From: Cohnella kolymensis
GTDB lineage: Bacteria > Bacillota > Bacilli > Paenibacillales > Paenibacillaceae
DNA: 64,000 nucleotides
Direction of reading: 5' to 3'
Assembly (NCBI RefSeq): GCF_000829465.1
Contig: NZ_JXAL01000003.1
Coordinates: 62,001 to 126,000 of the forward strand
Part shown: positions 47,891 to 57,195 of the stretch, one piece after another
Position numbering within the stretch: position 1 is the stretch's first letter
Layout: each line of letters starts with the position of its first letter
Notes under the pieces: generated by a model
The model's database searches: none
What the model saw: only the letters and a program-made list of their open reading frames with translations
Told to the model about the DNA's origin: nothing
Made by a program: the position numbers and the translations under genes

Positions 47891-49450
47891 ATGGCACTAA
47901 ATAATCGCCTCACTCCGTTTGTCGATCGCCTTCCTATTCTTCCTACTCTTAAGCCTACATCTAAAGGTCGAAAATCCACCTATTATAAAGTAAGTATGAA
48001 AGAATTTTATCAAAAACTTCATCGCGATCTCCCGCCTACCCGCTTATGGGGATACAATGGAATGTATCCGGGCCCTACTTTCGACGTGATGAAAGGTGAA
48101 AAAGCATTTGTCAAATGGCTCAACGATCTGCCTTCAAAGCACTTTCTCCCTATTGATACGACCGTTCATGGTGCAGAAAAGACTGTTCCGGAGACTAGAA
48201 CCGTTGTTCATTTACATGGCGGTAGAACACCGCCCCATAGTGACGGGTATCCCGATGCCTGGTTTACGCGAAATTTTAAACAAACGGGTCCTTTCTTTGA
48301 AAGGAAAATATATGAGTATCCGAACATCGAACGTGCCACTACTCTTTGGTATCATGATCACACGATCGGAATTACAAGATTGAATATGTATGCAGGACTC
48401 GTTGGATTCTATCTGATCCGGGATAAAAACGAACGATCTTTGAATCTTCCAAAGGACAGATATGAAATACCTCTCCTCATACAGGATCGTTCTTTTAACA
48501 AGGATGGTTCATTGTTTTATCCAAAAAAAGCCGACACCAGCTGCTCCGAATCTTCCTACTCCTTCTATCGTGCCTGAATTTTTCGGTGATACAATCTTGG
48601 TAAATGGAAAGGTTTGGCCCTTTTTAGAAGTAGAGCCCCGCAAATATCGTTTCCGCTTGCTTAACGCTTCAAATGCCCGCTTTTACCGATTAACACTTAC
48701 CTCCGGTCAGTCCTTTATTCAAATCGGAACGGATGGGGGTCTGTTGCGATCACCCGTACGTGTGAAAAAAATTCTTCTAGCACCAAGCGAACGAGTTGAT
48801 GTTATCATTGATTTTTCCAAGTTTAAAGGGCAAACCATCACCTTGACTAATGATGCTCCAGCCCCTTTCCCTGACGGAGATCCCGCTAATTTGGATCCTA
48901 ATACGACAGGGCTGATTATGCAATTTAGGGTTACATTACCTCTTAAAGGCAAAGATAACAGTTCCATTCCCTCTCGCTTAAGTCGAATTTCTTCGTTACC
49001 CGAGAACCAAGCGCGTAAAATCAGGATCTTGCTTTAGTGCAAACGATGGACCGATTTGGGCGACAAATGCTCTTGCTGGATAATAAGAGATGGATGGATC
49101 CCGTCACAGAGAAGCCGCGAGTGGATAGTATTGAAATATGGAATTTAATTAACACAACAACAGATACACATCCTATCCATGTCCATTTGATTGATTTTCG
49201 AATATTGAACAGGCAGCCTTTTAATGTACAACAGTTTAATGAAACAGGTGAAATTGTTTTCACAGGGTCTCCTGTGTCTCCAACCCCTGGTGAACGAGGC
49301 CTAAAAGATACAGTAAGGGCCAATCCCGGAGAGGTTACCCGCATTATTGCACGTTTTGGTCCCTTTACCGGACGATACGTTTGGCATTGTCACATGTTGG
49401 AGCATGAAGATCAGGAGATGATGCGGCCGTTTATCGTTAAAAAGAAATGA
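47891..49450 (+). CDS. cotA: CotA-type multicopper oxidase (spore-coat laccase), two frameshifts as sequenced
   Basis: Read through two breaks the protein is about 519 residues and follows B. subtilis CotA closely: RLWGYNGMYPGPTF, VVHLHGGRTPPHSDGYPDAWF, LWYHDHTIGITRLN, VNGKVWPFLEVEPRKYRFR, HPIHVHLIDFRILN and YVWHCHMLEHEDQEMMRP. The four HxH-type copper clusters and the type 1 Cys-His-Met ligands are all present. Break 1 is an A7 run (48523-48529, one A extra), between YPKK and PTPAAPN. Break 2 is at 49029-49031 (one G lost, before the LVQTMDRFGR stretch). CotA sits in the outer spore coat and oxidises phenols and bilirubin, giving pigment. Start ATG with GAAGGAG upstream. Confidence 0.92.
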
Positions 49451-49486
49451 TCGAAAGGCTTCGGCAGCTGTGTCGAAGCTTTTTTG
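49451..49486 (+). terminator. terminator of the laccase gene
   Basis: GGCTTCGgcagctgtgtCGAAGC hairpin with T6, starting right after the stop codon. Near-copy of 47804-47838. Confidence 0.88.
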
Positions 49487-49620
49487 TTGCAAACAATGCT
49501 AGCGGTGAAAGCGAGATAGGTGGTGCGCTAAAAATGTTTTAATTTACCAATGGCCGCTTATTCGGGAACTAAAGTATGATTAAATGTAACTAAGATGCGA
49601 TCGATGAAAGGTTGGTTTCA

Positions 49621-50640
49621 TTGTCCGGAGATAAGGCGTGGATGATTAGTAGGAATGATGAACTCCTGGAAAATGCAAGATGGTCAATCATTTCGTTTAT
49701 GAAAGCAATAACGCGCGGAAACTTGACTCAACGACACTACGAATACTGGCGTGAATCGAATGGTGATCCAAGCAGATATATGCCTGCAGACCGCATATCT
49801 TCGATGTTTAAAGGAGGATGGAGCAAAGCAATAAACTACGGAACACTGGTATTAGCTAATCTTGAGCGAAATAATTGTGTGGTATCCGTTCAAAAAGCAT
49901 ATAAAGCACTGGGAAAAATTCCGTCCCAAAGTTCCTATGATAAATGGTACAAGAAAGCAGTCATTGGGGATAAAGATATCTTTTCTAGTTCAGATATTCT
50001 TCTGATAGAGGGTTCTTGGGACGCTGTTATAACAAAAGCAGAGGTTCACATCGAAGAGGAAAAAAGGCTGCAGATCGAAGCCGAGACAAGGCTGCCGCTC
50101 GACGAAGAGACAAGGCTGAAAATTGAAGAGCAAGAATGGCTCAAGGCGCAAGAAGAAAAATGGCTGCAGATCGAACAGGAGAAAGAGATCAAGAGCATCG
50201 CAGGCAAGCCAAAACCTGCTAAAAGAGTTGCGAAGAGCAAAAGTGAAAAGGAAATTTCCTTGCTCATTAAACAAATTAGGTATCTTTCAAAAAGAATTAA
50301 TCGGAAGCCGAGTATACCAGAGTGGAATACATATGCAACAGTGCATGAATTTCAACAGGTAAATAAACGAAGTGTCTCAACCGAGTTACAATCATGGATC
50401 GATACCTCAAGTAATAAAGACTTTGATTTTTCAGTAAAATTTTATAAGCCGGACGCAATTATGTGCATTCGAAGATGTCAAGTTGCAAGACCCTTTACGC
50501 ATCTTCCGTTGTTGCATCATTATGCAGCTTATTTTCGCTGGAAGGAACGTCAAAGCTTTCCTACGCCAAGCTTAACGGACATTGATCTGTTATTTGGCAA
50601 TTGGAGAAATGCTTTGGTACAGGCAGGCTTGTGGTATTAA
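49621..50640 (+). CDS. unknown protein with three homing-endonuclease-associated-type repeats and a charged coiled coil
   Basis: About 339 residues from TTG 49621 (AAAGG nine bases before); TTG 49612 and ATG 49642 are alternatives. Three short motifs share the pattern F/I-x-G-x-W-x-x-A/V: SSMFKGGWSKAINYGTL (about residue 65), LLIEGSWDAVITKA (about 130) and LLFGNWRNALVQAGLWY (the C-terminus). This pattern is typical of repeats that accompany HNH/homing endonucleases and probably bind DNA. Between repeats 2 and 3 lies a 75-residue Glu/Lys coiled coil with repeated E-TRL-IEEQ-type units. No nuclease motif is visible. Composition is more A/T-rich than the housekeeping genes, suggesting acquired DNA. 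Function unknown. Confidence 0.65.
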   Translation: MSGDKAWMISRNDELLENARWSIISFMKAITRGNLTQRHYEYWRESNGDPSRYMPADRISSMFKGGWSKAINYGTLVLANLERNNCVVSVQKAYKALGKIPSQSSYDKWYKKAVIGDKDIFSSSDILLIEGSWDAVITKAEVHIEEEKRLQIEAETRLPLDEETRLKIEEQEWLKAQEEKWLQIEQEKEIKSIAGKPKPAKRVAKSKSEKEISLLIKQIRYLSKRINRKPSIPEWNTYATVHEFQQVNKRSVSTELQSWIDTSSNKDFDFSVKFYKPDAIMCIRRCQVARPFTHLPLLHHYAAYFRWKERQSFPTPSLTDIDLLFGNWRNALVQAGLWY

Positions 50641-50810
50641 TGAGTGTTATGGTGGGGCTGTGTCACCAAGATAATTATTTTCAAAAGATTGCCATTTTAA
50701 GGGTGAGCTAGTATAGTGAAACTACCCGATAAAGTGAATTTATGAGTTTATACATATCAGGCAAAGTTTAAACATATCTATCACCTAGATATATCTGGGA
50801 GGTAGATAGA

Positions 50811-51198
50811 GTGAGTAAGAAAAATGAGGAGAAGGAAATGGCAACTTACACACAGGACAAAAAGAATGAAAAAAAACTGTGGCCGAAGTTAATCCGGCAT
50901 TTTTGAAAACTGCCAAGCGCCTTCCTGTTCAAGACGGAAAAAATAGTTCTTGATAGAAAAAAATCCTGACCATGTTAAATGGGCAGAAGGATACGATAAT
51001 TAACAGATGAAGATACTTCCAATGGACATCTTTGAAATTTATCGGGAATAAGAGTGTAATCGAGAGAAACGATTATCGTGGCCCTCTACAGCCCGACGAT
51101 TGGAATAATGTAATTAAGAAGTCAGATGAATATGCTGCGTTTTGTGAACATCTGGCTAAGGTTGCAGCGAAAAGATCGAGAAAGAAACAATATAAATA
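50811..51198 (+). pseudogene. broken small gene(s) of unknown function
   Basis: A good ribosome site (GGGAGGT, seven bases) precedes GTG 50811, which opens MSKKNEEKEMATYTQDKK. After this the sequence makes sense only with at least three frame changes, all in A runs. The pieces are TVAEVNPAFLKTAKRLPVQDG, then VLDRKNPDHVKWAEGYDN, then in another frame FIGNKSVIERNDYRGPLQPD and DWNNVIKKSDEYAAFCEHLA, ending at TAG 51198. The last piece is the most protein-like. Either one gene with several sequence errors or two small overlapping, decayed genes. The region 50641-51368 has no other gene. Confidence 0.5.
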
Positions 51199-51209
51199 GA
51201 AAGATCATA

Positions 51210-51247
51210 AAAAGAACCTTCCGTGTACATTCGGAAGGTTCTTTTGT
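51210..51247 (+). terminator. terminator after the broken small gene
   Basis: AGAACCTTCCG / CGGAAGGTTCT perfect 11-base stem with TTTTG tail. Confidence 0.9.
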
Positions 51248-51368
51248 ATGCCGAAGTATAGATTCTCTTTTTCCATGAATAGTTAAATAAAGGAAATTGT
51301 ATCTTTTTGTCGAATAACTCTTCTGTAGACTTATCCGTTTTTCATCTGCAGAAGAGGAAGGTTAGAAC

Positions 51369-52934
51369 ATGAAGAACATTGTTTTGTTGTCGCTAGTATT
51401 ATTATTCTGTATCGTCCCGGCGGCGACTGCTGCTCCCAAAGAGATCTCTGTGTATCTTGACGGAATGAAATTGCAATTCTCCAGCAAACCGTTTCAGACG
51501 GAAGGAACGACACTTGTCCCTTTTCGAGCCATTTTTGAAGCGCTTGATGCAGACATTAGCTATAATTCGAAAACCAAGACGGTAAAAGCAACAAAAGAGG
51601 ATGTCACGATTCAATTGATCCTCGGTCAAACGGTGGCGTTCCGGAATGGCGATGCGATTAAGTTATTTACCAAACCAAGAAGCGTCTCGGGTGTTACCTT
51701 TGTTCCGCTGCGATTCATAAGTGAATCATTCGGTTGTACGATCGGCACGAGCGGCAATCAAATCTTCATCAAATCGCCGCCGACTGCAGGCACCCCGACC
51801 CCGGCGCCGACCCCGACACCGACACAAGATCCAAGCACAGGATCGACCCCGCCGGCGCAGTCCTCACCCAAAGCTTTATCCAAAGAGGAAGTGGGCAAAC
51901 TCTCGAATCGCGTCGTCTACATCGAGGTATTCGATGGGAATGGGAGAACACTTGGCAGCGGCAGCGGAGTTGTTATCGGCTCTGAAGGCGAAATTATAAC
52001 GAACTATCATGTCATTGATGAAGCAGCTAGCGTAAGAGTCGATTTTAATGATGAGAGGTCATTTACAACTTCAACGTTGCTGATACAAGACCCGCAAAGA
52101 GATCTGGCGCTTTTAAAAATACCCGCAACCGGTCTCCCTGCCGTCACAATCGGAAACTCATCGACCCTGGACCTGGGCGAAGAAGTGGTAGCGATCGGTT
52201 CGCCGCTTGGCTTTAAAAACTCGCTGACATCGGGCGAGGTGAGCACCACATCCCGGATGGTTGACGGTCATAATTTCATTCAAATCTCCACTCCGATCGA
52301 TCACGGCAGCAGCGGCGGCGCTTTGTTCAACATGCAAGGAGAACTTGTCGGCATAACGTCGGCCGGAGTGCAAAGCTCAGCTGCGATTAATCTTGCGATC
52401 CCATCCAATGATGTCACGACTTTTTTGGCAAAGAGCAGGTCACCGCAAGCTCTGTCCGTTCCGAAACAGACAGCTTCTAAGCTAAGTGCCGCGGAAATGG
52501 AAAGCTATTTGAATGCCAACTATAACGTTCTTACATACGAGGATCTCAAGCTTAGTTTTAAATGGATGGTCATTATGTCCGACGAGGGCGATCGATATTT
52601 GATCGGAGGCACCATGTACGATGGAACGGAGTGGGCGGACTGGATCGACTACCAAATAGAGGATCGGACAGTTTGGCCAAGTATGCTCTATTACATGTCC
52701 GAAGAATTACGTACGGATCTCGGCGTAACCGAAAGCTTCTTCACGCTGTATTTAAACACTCATTTTGATTTCTATCCTTCCGCTTTTCCGGCCGGTTCCA
52801 TAAAATCGGAGTATCCGGGGTATAGACTGGATTATAATTTCATCTACGGCTCAATGGATTACTCAACCGGTTATTTGCACTTTAACTTGACGCCTGAAGA
52901 TCCTAATCAAAGCGAGACAATGAGAATGCAGTAA
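51369..52934 (+). CDS. secreted trypsin-like serine protease with copper-amine-oxidase N-terminal domain
   Basis: 521 residues. A signal peptide (MKNIVLLSLVLLFCIVPAA, cut near ATAAP) is followed by a copper amine oxidase N-terminal-type domain (about 25-135: GTTLVPFRAIFEALDADISYN, VTFVPLRFISESFG), common in wall proteins of Paenibacillus. A Pro/Thr linker (PTPAPTPTPTQ) leads to a DegP/HtrA-like trypsin fold (about 170-350) with NYHVIDEA (His), DPQRDLALLKI (Asp) and DHGSSGGALF (Ser). No PDZ domain follows. The last 150 residues (SDEGDRYLIGGTMYDGTEW...) are an unrecognised aromatic-rich domain. It probably cleaves proteins at the cell surface. Start ATG with AGGAAGG. Confidence 0.88.
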   Translation: MKNIVLLSLVLLFCIVPAATAAPKEISVYLDGMKLQFSSKPFQTEGTTLVPFRAIFEALDADISYNSKTKTVKATKEDVTIQLILGQTVAFRNGDAIKLFTKPRSVSGVTFVPLRFISESFGCTIGTSGNQIFIKSPPTAGTPTPAPTPTPTQDPSTGSTPPAQSSPKALSKEEVGKLSNRVVYIEVFDGNGRTLGSGSGVVIGSEGEIITNYHVIDEAASVRVDFNDERSFTTSTLLIQDPQRDLALLKIPATGLPAVTIGNSSTLDLGEEVVAIGSPLGFKNSLTSGEVSTTSRMVDGHNFIQISTPIDHGSSGGALFNMQGELVGITSAGVQSSAAINLAIPSNDVTTFLAKSRSPQALSVPKQTASKLSAAEMESYLNANYNVLTYEDLKLSFKWMVIMSDEGDRYLIGGTMYDGTEWADWIDYQIEDRTVWPSMLYYMSEELRTDLGVTESFFTLYLNTHFDFYPSAFPAGSIKSEYPGYRLDYNFIYGSMDYSTGYLHFNLTPEDPNQSETMRMQ

Positions 52935-52976
52935 ATCCACACAGTTTAACCTTATCCATCATCGAAGTGTACAACT

Positions 52977-53010
52977 GCTCTCGCCTGCTCTCAGGCGGGA
53001 GCCTTTTTTT
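52977..53010 (+). terminator. terminator of the protease gene
   Basis: GCTCTCGCCTG / CAGGCGGGAGC stem with T7. Confidence 0.9.
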
Positions 53011-53019
53011 GTCGACAAG

Positions 53020-53748
53020 CTATTGAAGCATAGACCCGATCTCTACCATTTTGTGCTTAGAGATATAAGCAGGTTTGTCGTAGTTTAAGAAATGAATCAT
53101 GTACGTATCCCCGCAATGAGTTATTTTTTCGAGACGTTCAATGTTTATGATATAAGATCGATGGGATTGGACAAAAGGATAATCCAGCTTTTCCATAACG
53201 GCACCCAGCGTATCTGCGGTTTCGTACGTTTTATTTACGGTATGAATGTACGTCTTTTTACCGACTTTTTCGATGAAGATAATATCTTCGGTCGGTATGA
53301 TGTAAGTAGTCCGCTCAGCTTTGATGAACAATTTCTTTTGCATGACGGCGGCGGATCCATACTGGTTTTGCTTGTTTCCGCGAATCATTTGTCTGGCTTT
53401 GTCGAGAGAGGATCTTAACCGAATCAATTCTACCGGCTTCATGATGTAATCTAATGCAGAGATCTCGAATGCTTCGACCGCATATTTTTCGTAACCTGTT
53501 ATGAAGATGACTTGCAGATGGGGAGCCCGCTTCAAGCAGCTTTTGATCGCCTCAAGTCCGCTCAACTTGGGCATGGAAATGTCAACAAGTACGACGTCAG
53601 GAGCATGAGCTCCCACGCGGCACAATAGCTCCTTGCCGTCCGCCGCCTCATCCAGAACGATGATATTTGGCAGACATTCAAGCATCCTTCTCAGCAACTG
53701 GCGACTGCCGGCATGGTCATCCGCGATGATGACTTTCAACAGTTCCAT
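53020..53748 (-). CDS. LytTR-family response regulator
   Basis: 242 residues. A receiver domain (about 4-120) has acidic pocket IIADDHAGS, phosphoacceptor Asp in VVLVDISMPKLSG and Lys in DYIMKPVE. A LytTR DNA-binding domain (about 137-240) has FIKAERTTYIIPTEDIIFIEKVGKKTYI, FVQSHRSYIINI and the C-terminal basic segment. LytTR proteins bind direct repeats upstream of targets such as murein hydrolase, competence or virulence genes. It overlaps the upstream kinase gene by 13 bases, so the two are coupled. The terminator at 52977-53010 lies past its end on the other strand. Confidence 0.92.
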   Translation of the reverse strand: MELLKVIIADDHAGSRQLLRRMLECLPNIIVLDEAADGKELLCRVGAHAPDVVLVDISMPKLSGLEAIKSCLKRAPHLQVIFITGYEKYAVEAFEISALDYIMKPVELIRLRSSLDKARQMIRGNKQNQYGSAAVMQKKLFIKAERTTYIIPTEDIIFIEKVGKKTYIHTVNKTYETADTLGAVMEKLDYPFVQSHRSYIINIERLEKITHCGDTYMIHFLNYDKPAYISKHKMVEIGSMLQ

Positions 53749-56246
53749 GGCCTGGTCGCACCTCTTTCCGGCTGAAGTAAGTAGCGCTGAATCAGGTGGC
53801 GGAGGGAGACAAAATCAATCGGCTTCGTAAGATAATGCTCCAGGCCGTGCGCGTGCGCTGCTTGAATATCTCCAGGCATCCCGCTGGCACTGATGGCAAC
53901 AACCGGAATGCGGTGCAGGACCGGATGCTTCTGAAGTTGTCTAAACACTTGAAACCCGTTCATTCGCGGCAGCTGAATGTCGAGCAGAATCAAATCTGGA
54001 ACATGTCGATTTGCAAGGCTTAATCCCAACTCCCCAGTACCGGCGGTCAGCATGCGAAAATTCGGAAAGCGGCTGAAGTACCGTTTCATCAAAAGTACAT
54101 TCGGCTGATTGTCCTCGATATACAGAACGGTTTTACTTAATACAGCATCAGATTCTGGTGTGGGTAAGTTCACGTATTGATGGTGAAGTTCTGACCTTGC
54201 CGAAGAAATCAAGGGCAGCTCAAACCAGAAGCTGCTGCCTTCTCGAAGCTCGCTTGACAATCCAATGCGCCCATCCATAAGCTCAATCAACTGCTTGACG
54301 ATCGATAAACCGACACCGCTGCCCTCAACATCATGCTGCCGGCGACCCCGGCGAAAAGGTTCAAAGATGACCTTGAATTGGCCAGGCGCGATCCCAATTC
54401 CAGTGTCGCGAATGACGAAACGCAACCGGTCTTGACTGGTGCTGCAACTCAAATAGATTCTTCCGCCATTGACATTGTATTTGATAGCGTTGGAGAGCAA
54501 ATTGGAGATCACTTGTTGCAGGCGTACGGCATCAGCGAAAATAAATTTATCAAAATCGGCCGGTATATCCGTTATCAGATGAATCTCTTTTTCCAGAAGC
54601 ATCGGCTGCAGATGGGCAATACAGTTGTTTACAATCGGCAAAATTTCAACCGGCTGCAGAGACAGCGCTAAGTCACCATTTTCGATTCGTGAAAGATCCA
54701 TGACATCGTTCATGATATGACGCAGCAGCTGTGCGGCTTTTGTAATTTCTCTCACATCTTGTTTTTGCGGCTCTGTTAGATCAGACATTGCCAGCAACTC
54801 GGCAAAACCCGTGATCGCATTCAGCGGAGTACGAAGCTCGTGGTTCATTTTCGATAAAAATTCTGATTTCGACCGATTCGCCCTTTCGGCTTCCTCCTTC
54901 GCCCTGATCAAGGACTCTTCCATCTGTTTACGTTCTGAAATATCGATGATGATGCCCGACATTCCTGAGATGTCATCCGAAGCATTCAAACTAATCTGCG
55001 GCTGCACCTGTACCCAGCGGAGTCCCGAATGTTTAGTGCGGATTTTTGTCTCCCACGTCTTTCCGTTCAGCACATGAAGGAAGTCATTGAGGGATCTCTG
55101 TTTTCTTTTATCGATGTTGATGTTAAACCACTGAAATACATCTTTCCCTAAGCTTTCTTCTAACGTATAACCGGTAATTTTCGTCCATGCCGGGTTCAAA
55201 AATTGCCAAGTCAAATCAGGGGATACCTGGAAAATGACCTTGCTTAGATTTTCTACCAGCGATGAATATTGATCTCGTTTTCTTGTCAATTGCTTTAGAA
55301 TCGCATCGTTTTCCATTAACGTGATTACATGCCGTACCATCAACAACAGCACTGCCAAGAACACTAAAATTTTTATTTCAAGAAGATCAATCCAAAGTGA
55401 GTAGATGATGAGTAAAGCGCCTATGCACATGGAGGGGAGGGCGAGCTTTATTGTAGAAAGCGGACTTCTTGGCTGCGCTCGCGGTGTTGAATCCTCAGCC
55501 GGAACTTTTTTATACATTAAAGCGGCAACACCAATCAGCAATAAACCCAGCGATATGAGCGGATCAAATACACTGTAGTCTGGTCTATTGTGTAAAACAA
55601 AAAGACTGTAGCCGAAATTACCCAAAATAAAGCAAGCCCCCCCCGACAACGCCATCGTCGCCAACTTGGGCAGCAGTGCGGGTTTGTGGTTAAATACCAG
55701 AACAACGCTTGCAAAAGCCATACATTTAATCTCGCCGAAATACACGAGATTAAATGTATTCTCCCGTGTAAATTGCCAGGCATGCGCATGCCTCAAGCCA
55801 ACCCAGAACAGCACCGAAGTGAGGAACAACATGATCAGGGTATTCAGGCAGAATTGAACGGATTGCATGACGTTCGTCATCTGTCTGATTTTTATAATGA
55901 GCGCCATAAGATATAACAAAAAACAAAGCAAAAACAAGTTGTCTTCCAGATATTCGAGCGGCTCAAGCGTATGGTTGATCATTTCGTTATAAATCCAGGC
56001 ACCAACACCAAGCATAAAGCTGGCTAGCGCGCAGATCATGGTCAGCGAGAACGCTTTATTATGAGTAGCTACACCACGATGCAAACTGAGCAGGCACATG
56101 AAATTAAAGATGCAAGCGCCCAATACAAGAACAGATGAACCCCATTTCATCAGTTCAAGCTGATCCCAAAACAATAAGATCCAGGCGGCATGGACAATCA
56201 GATGAAAACAGACATAGTACACCGGCAGTGTTATACGCTTGATCAT
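53736..56246 (-). CDS. membrane hybrid sensor histidine kinase with C-terminal receiver
   Basis: 836 residues. About ten membrane helices span residues 5-330 with no large extracellular loop. A PAS domain follows (about 345-460, FLNPAWTKITGYTLEESLGKD), then a coiled coil. HisKA has the His in FLSKMNHELRTPLNAITGFAE (about 490), and HATPase_c has NLLSNAIKYN, RDTGIGIAPGQF and GSGVGLSIVK. A receiver domain (about 705-825) has YIEDNQPN, phosphoacceptor Asp in LILLDIQLPRMNG and Lys in LTKPIDF. Phosphate can thus move inside the kinase and on to the LytTR regulator encoded next. The stimulus is unknown. It is divergent from the type IV operon, 265 bases apart. Confidence 0.92.
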   Translation of the reverse strand: MIKRITLPVYYVCFHLIVHAAWILLFWDQLELMKWGSSVLVLGACIFNFMCLLSLHRGVATHNKAFSLTMICALASFMLGVGAWIYNEMINHTLEPLEYLEDNLFLLCFLLYLMALIIKIRQMTNVMQSVQFCLNTLIMLFLTSVLFWVGLRHAHAWQFTRENTFNLVYFGEIKCMAFASVVLVFNHKPALLPKLATMALSGGACFILGNFGYSLFVLHNRPDYSVFDPLISLGLLLIGVAALMYKKVPAEDSTPRAQPRSPLSTIKLALPSMCIGALLIIYSLWIDLLEIKILVFLAVLLLMVRHVITLMENDAILKQLTRKRDQYSSLVENLSKVIFQVSPDLTWQFLNPAWTKITGYTLEESLGKDVFQWFNINIDKRKQRSLNDFLHVLNGKTWETKIRTKHSGLRWVQVQPQISLNASDDISGMSGIIIDISERKQMEESLIRAKEEAERANRSKSEFLSKMNHELRTPLNAITGFAELLAMSDLTEPQKQDVREITKAAQLLRHIMNDVMDLSRIENGDLALSLQPVEILPIVNNCIAHLQPMLLEKEIHLITDIPADFDKFIFADAVRLQQVISNLLSNAIKYNVNGGRIYLSCSTSQDRLRFVIRDTGIGIAPGQFKVIFEPFRRGRRQHDVEGSGVGLSIVKQLIELMDGRIGLSSELREGSSFWFELPLISSARSELHHQYVNLPTPESDAVLSKTVLYIEDNQPNVLLMKRYFSRFPNFRMLTAGTGELGLSLANRHVPDLILLDIQLPRMNGFQVFRQLQKHPVLHRIPVVAISASGMPGDIQAAHAHGLEHYLTKPIDFVSLRHLIQRYLLQPERGATRPWNC

Positions 56247-56365
56247 CTAAATATCACCTGAATTCAATGGTTTGAATTTTATTATTTTCCTCTTTATGGT
56301 AAAAACATATGCTCTTATTCATCGAACATGCCTTAATCATAGTTGCTATAAAATGTTATTAATTG

Positions 56366-56505
56366 GCTAAATTCTTGGCACATTTGACTTATCAAGTGAT
56401 ATCAACTGGCGTGAATACAACACTGAATGGCTGTGTGCGGGTTCGACAAACGGCTGCTATCCGAATTATGATGGGTTCACAGTTTTTCTCAATGACTGGA
56501 ACTAA
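56366..56505 (+). other. protein-like coding fragment just upstream of the type IV operon
   Basis: In the same frame as csf1, and ending with TAA at 56503-56505, is an open stretch of about 44 codons. It reads GTFDLSSDINWREYNTEWLC and GCYPNYDGFTVFLNDWN. It has no start codon or ribosome site. Its Trp/Tyr/Asn-rich composition looks like genuine protein, so it may be the tail of a lost gene. The rest of 56247-56511 is A/T-rich and shows no CRISPR repeat. Confidence 0.4.
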
Positions 56506-56511
56506 TCAAAG

Positions 56512-57195
56512 GTGGCGGTTGACTGCGTGCCATGGACAGAAGCTGCGCGCCTTGTGTATGACGCGGGTGCCAGTGTTGTTACAGATGAAGTATTGATGTC
56601 TGTTCCTGCGGATGCGGGGCAGCGCTGTGCACAGTGCGGTCAGACCTATCCTCGAATGGTCCCTATGCATCGTCTCGATCTTTCCCGCTACACTTCATGG
56701 GATAGGCATAAACAGCGCAGCAGCAGAGCGTTTTGTCTCCCGTGCGCGTGTATTTTGAGATCGGATGTCTTTCGCAAAAAGGATATCGTCGCCTCGCCTG
56801 CCGGCGTGGAGCTGTTGCAGCGCAAATTCTCGGAGGACCGGCAGCGGTTGATCAATATTATATTCAGGGACATTCCTGAGCCGCCCTTTATCATTTGTAT
56901 ACCGCTTGATTACAGAAAACATATCATGCCTGCCGCAAGGATCAACTATGACCGCAATGAGTTTCACATCCAATACGGCGAATATTCGGTATGCGTCCAA
57001 CCATCCCGCCACACTCCAATGTTTCAAGAGGTGAGCCGTCTTTATTCGGAAGGATGTACTCGTCAGCAGATTTGGAATTCCGCCTTTCGGCACTTCCGCA
57101 CGGGCCTTTCAGAATATCATCCCTCTTCGCTGCTGCTGCTTCTGCTGGAATTGGCTAGGGAGGGGGAATGTCATGCCGGCGATGATACGGATTGA
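56512..57195 (+). CDS. csf1: Csf1-like zinc-binding protein of a type IV CRISPR system
   Basis: 227 residues from GTG 56512 (weak ribosome site; an in-frame TAA six bases upstream rules out a longer start). Two CxxC knuckles form a zinc ribbon: RCAQCGQTY (Cys 39 and 42) and FCLPCAC (Cys 75 and 78). No nuclease or HD motif is present. Position as first gene of a csf2-cas6-csf3-helicase operon, the size and the zinc ribbon match Csf1, the small large-subunit-like protein of type IV effectors. Sequence identity of Csf1 is poorly conserved, so the assignment rests partly on context. It overlaps csf2 by 23 bases. Confidence 0.72.
   Translation: MAVDCVPWTEAARLVYDAGASVVTDEVLMSVPADAGQRCAQCGQTYPRMVPMHRLDLSRYTSWDRHKQRSSRAFCLPCACILRSDVFRKKDIVASPAGVELLQRKFSEDRQRLINIIFRDIPEPPFIICIPLDYRKHIMPAARINYDRNEFHIQYGEYSVCVQPSRHTPMFQEVSRLYSEGCTRQQIWNSAFRHFRTGLSEYHPSSLLLLLLELAREGECHAGDDTD

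Noticed and set aside
53736-56246. Defence role of the hybrid kinase as part of the CRISPR locus
   Set aside because: Divergent orientation and ordinary two-component domains only; kept as a weak regulatory idea, not as a member of the system.
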